From: CAJINA01 sp964647585
GTDB taxonomy: Bacteria; Desulfobacterota; Desulfobacteria; Desulfobacterales; CAJINA01
NCBI GenBank assembly: GCA_964647585.1
Contig: CAZYGG010000124.1
Span: forward strand, 1 to 5,409
Length of the DNA: 5,409 nucleotides
Direction: 5' to 3'
In this document: positions 5,272 to 5,409 of the stretch, piece after piece
How positions within the stretch are numbered: the first letter of the stretch is position 1
Layout of the letters: every line of letters starts with the position of its first letter
Program-made: the position numbers and the translations under genes
Notes under the pieces: generated by a model
Told to the model about the DNA's origin: nothing
The model's input: only the letters and a program-made list of their open reading frames with translations
The model's database searches: none

Positions 5272-5303
5272 GGGAGCAGCGCATATAACTTCTAAGGGAA
5301 TAG

Positions 5304-5309
5304 TAGGAG
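5304..5309 (+). promoter_or_regulatory. Shine-Dalgarno for the right-edge gene
   Basis: AGGAGA lies five bases before ATG 5316, a near-perfect site. It is the main reason to accept this open frame as a gene. Confidence 0.7.
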
Positions 5310-5315
5310 AGTACA

Positions 5316-5409
5316 ATGTTACAAGCCGGAGAGGGGATTGATATACTAAGCGAGATTGGAGGAATTACCAGCGTAGCGACGGGGCTCGACTTCATTAGAA
5401 GCAAGATGG
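5316..5409 (+). CDS. Unrecognised protein, N-terminal part only
   Basis: An open frame of 31 codons that continues past the right edge. The protein begins MLQAGEGIDILSEIGG and continues with ITSVATGLDFIRSKM. I do not recognise it. No lipoprotein box or clear signal peptide is seen; the segment is mildly amphipathic with Gly and Ile repeats (GID, IGGI). Codon use (ATA, CTA, TTA and AGA within 31 codons) differs from the GC-rich codons of rdgB and the nitroreductase, and the 197-base spacer upstream has none of the short tandem repeats seen elsewhere. That hints at a separately acquired gene, though the sample is small. Confidence 0.6.
   Translation, partial: MLQAGEGIDILSEIGGITSVATGLDFIRSKM

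Noticed and set aside
5156..5275. Integron attC site, because of the palindromic structure before a possible cassette gene
   Set aside because: The conserved RYYYAAC and GTTRRRY ends could not be found in the right places.
5101..5316. Minus-strand frame of 71 codons in the last spacer
   Set aside because: No Shine-Dalgarno, low-complexity protein, and it covers the hairpin structures; no support beyond openness.
5051..5341. Open frame of 96 codons overlapping the nitroreductase end and the last spacer
   Set aside because: It begins inside the nitroreductase in another frame without a ribosome binding site, and ends inside the better-supported gene starting at 5316.

Overview
The window looks like ordinary chromosome from a Gram-negative bacterium of moderate to high GC. 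The gene set and the style of the spacers suggest Desulfobacterota (Desulfobacterales-like). That placement rests on overall impression, not on a marker gene.

Layout. The left 3.4 kb reads on the minus strand. From right to left it holds a 2TM potassium channel with a cytoplasmic RCK module (2372-3382), the DNA repair ATPase RecN (330-2033), and the first 44 codons of an exported, probably rhodanese-like protein (1-133) with its own promoter. A 505-base divergent spacer (3383-3887) follows. The right part reads on the plus strand: RdgB/HAM1 nucleotide-pool sanitising pyrophosphatase (3888-4550), a nitroreductase-family flavoprotein overlapping it by 11 bases (4540-5118), a 197-base structured spacer, and the start of an unrecognised gene with a strong ribosome binding site (5316 to the edge).

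The genes do not form one pathway. RecN (double-strand break repair) and RdgB (removal of deaminated purine nucleotides) are both genome maintenance, but they lie in different transcription units. RdgB and the nitroreductase are probably one translationally coupled operon.

I found no defence system, CRISPR array, transposase, rRNA or complete tRNA. The less expected content is between and inside the genes. Degenerate short tandem repeats with 7-, 7-, 8- and 9-base periods occur in the spacers around recN and the channel. A roughly 165-base element of nested, mutually exclusive inverted repeats lies upstream of the channel. A 13-base perfect inverted repeat brackets the likely rdgB promoter. 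Inside the channel gene a methionine codon with a Shine-Dalgarno-like sequence sits just before the RCK domain, recalling the internal start of archaeal MthK.
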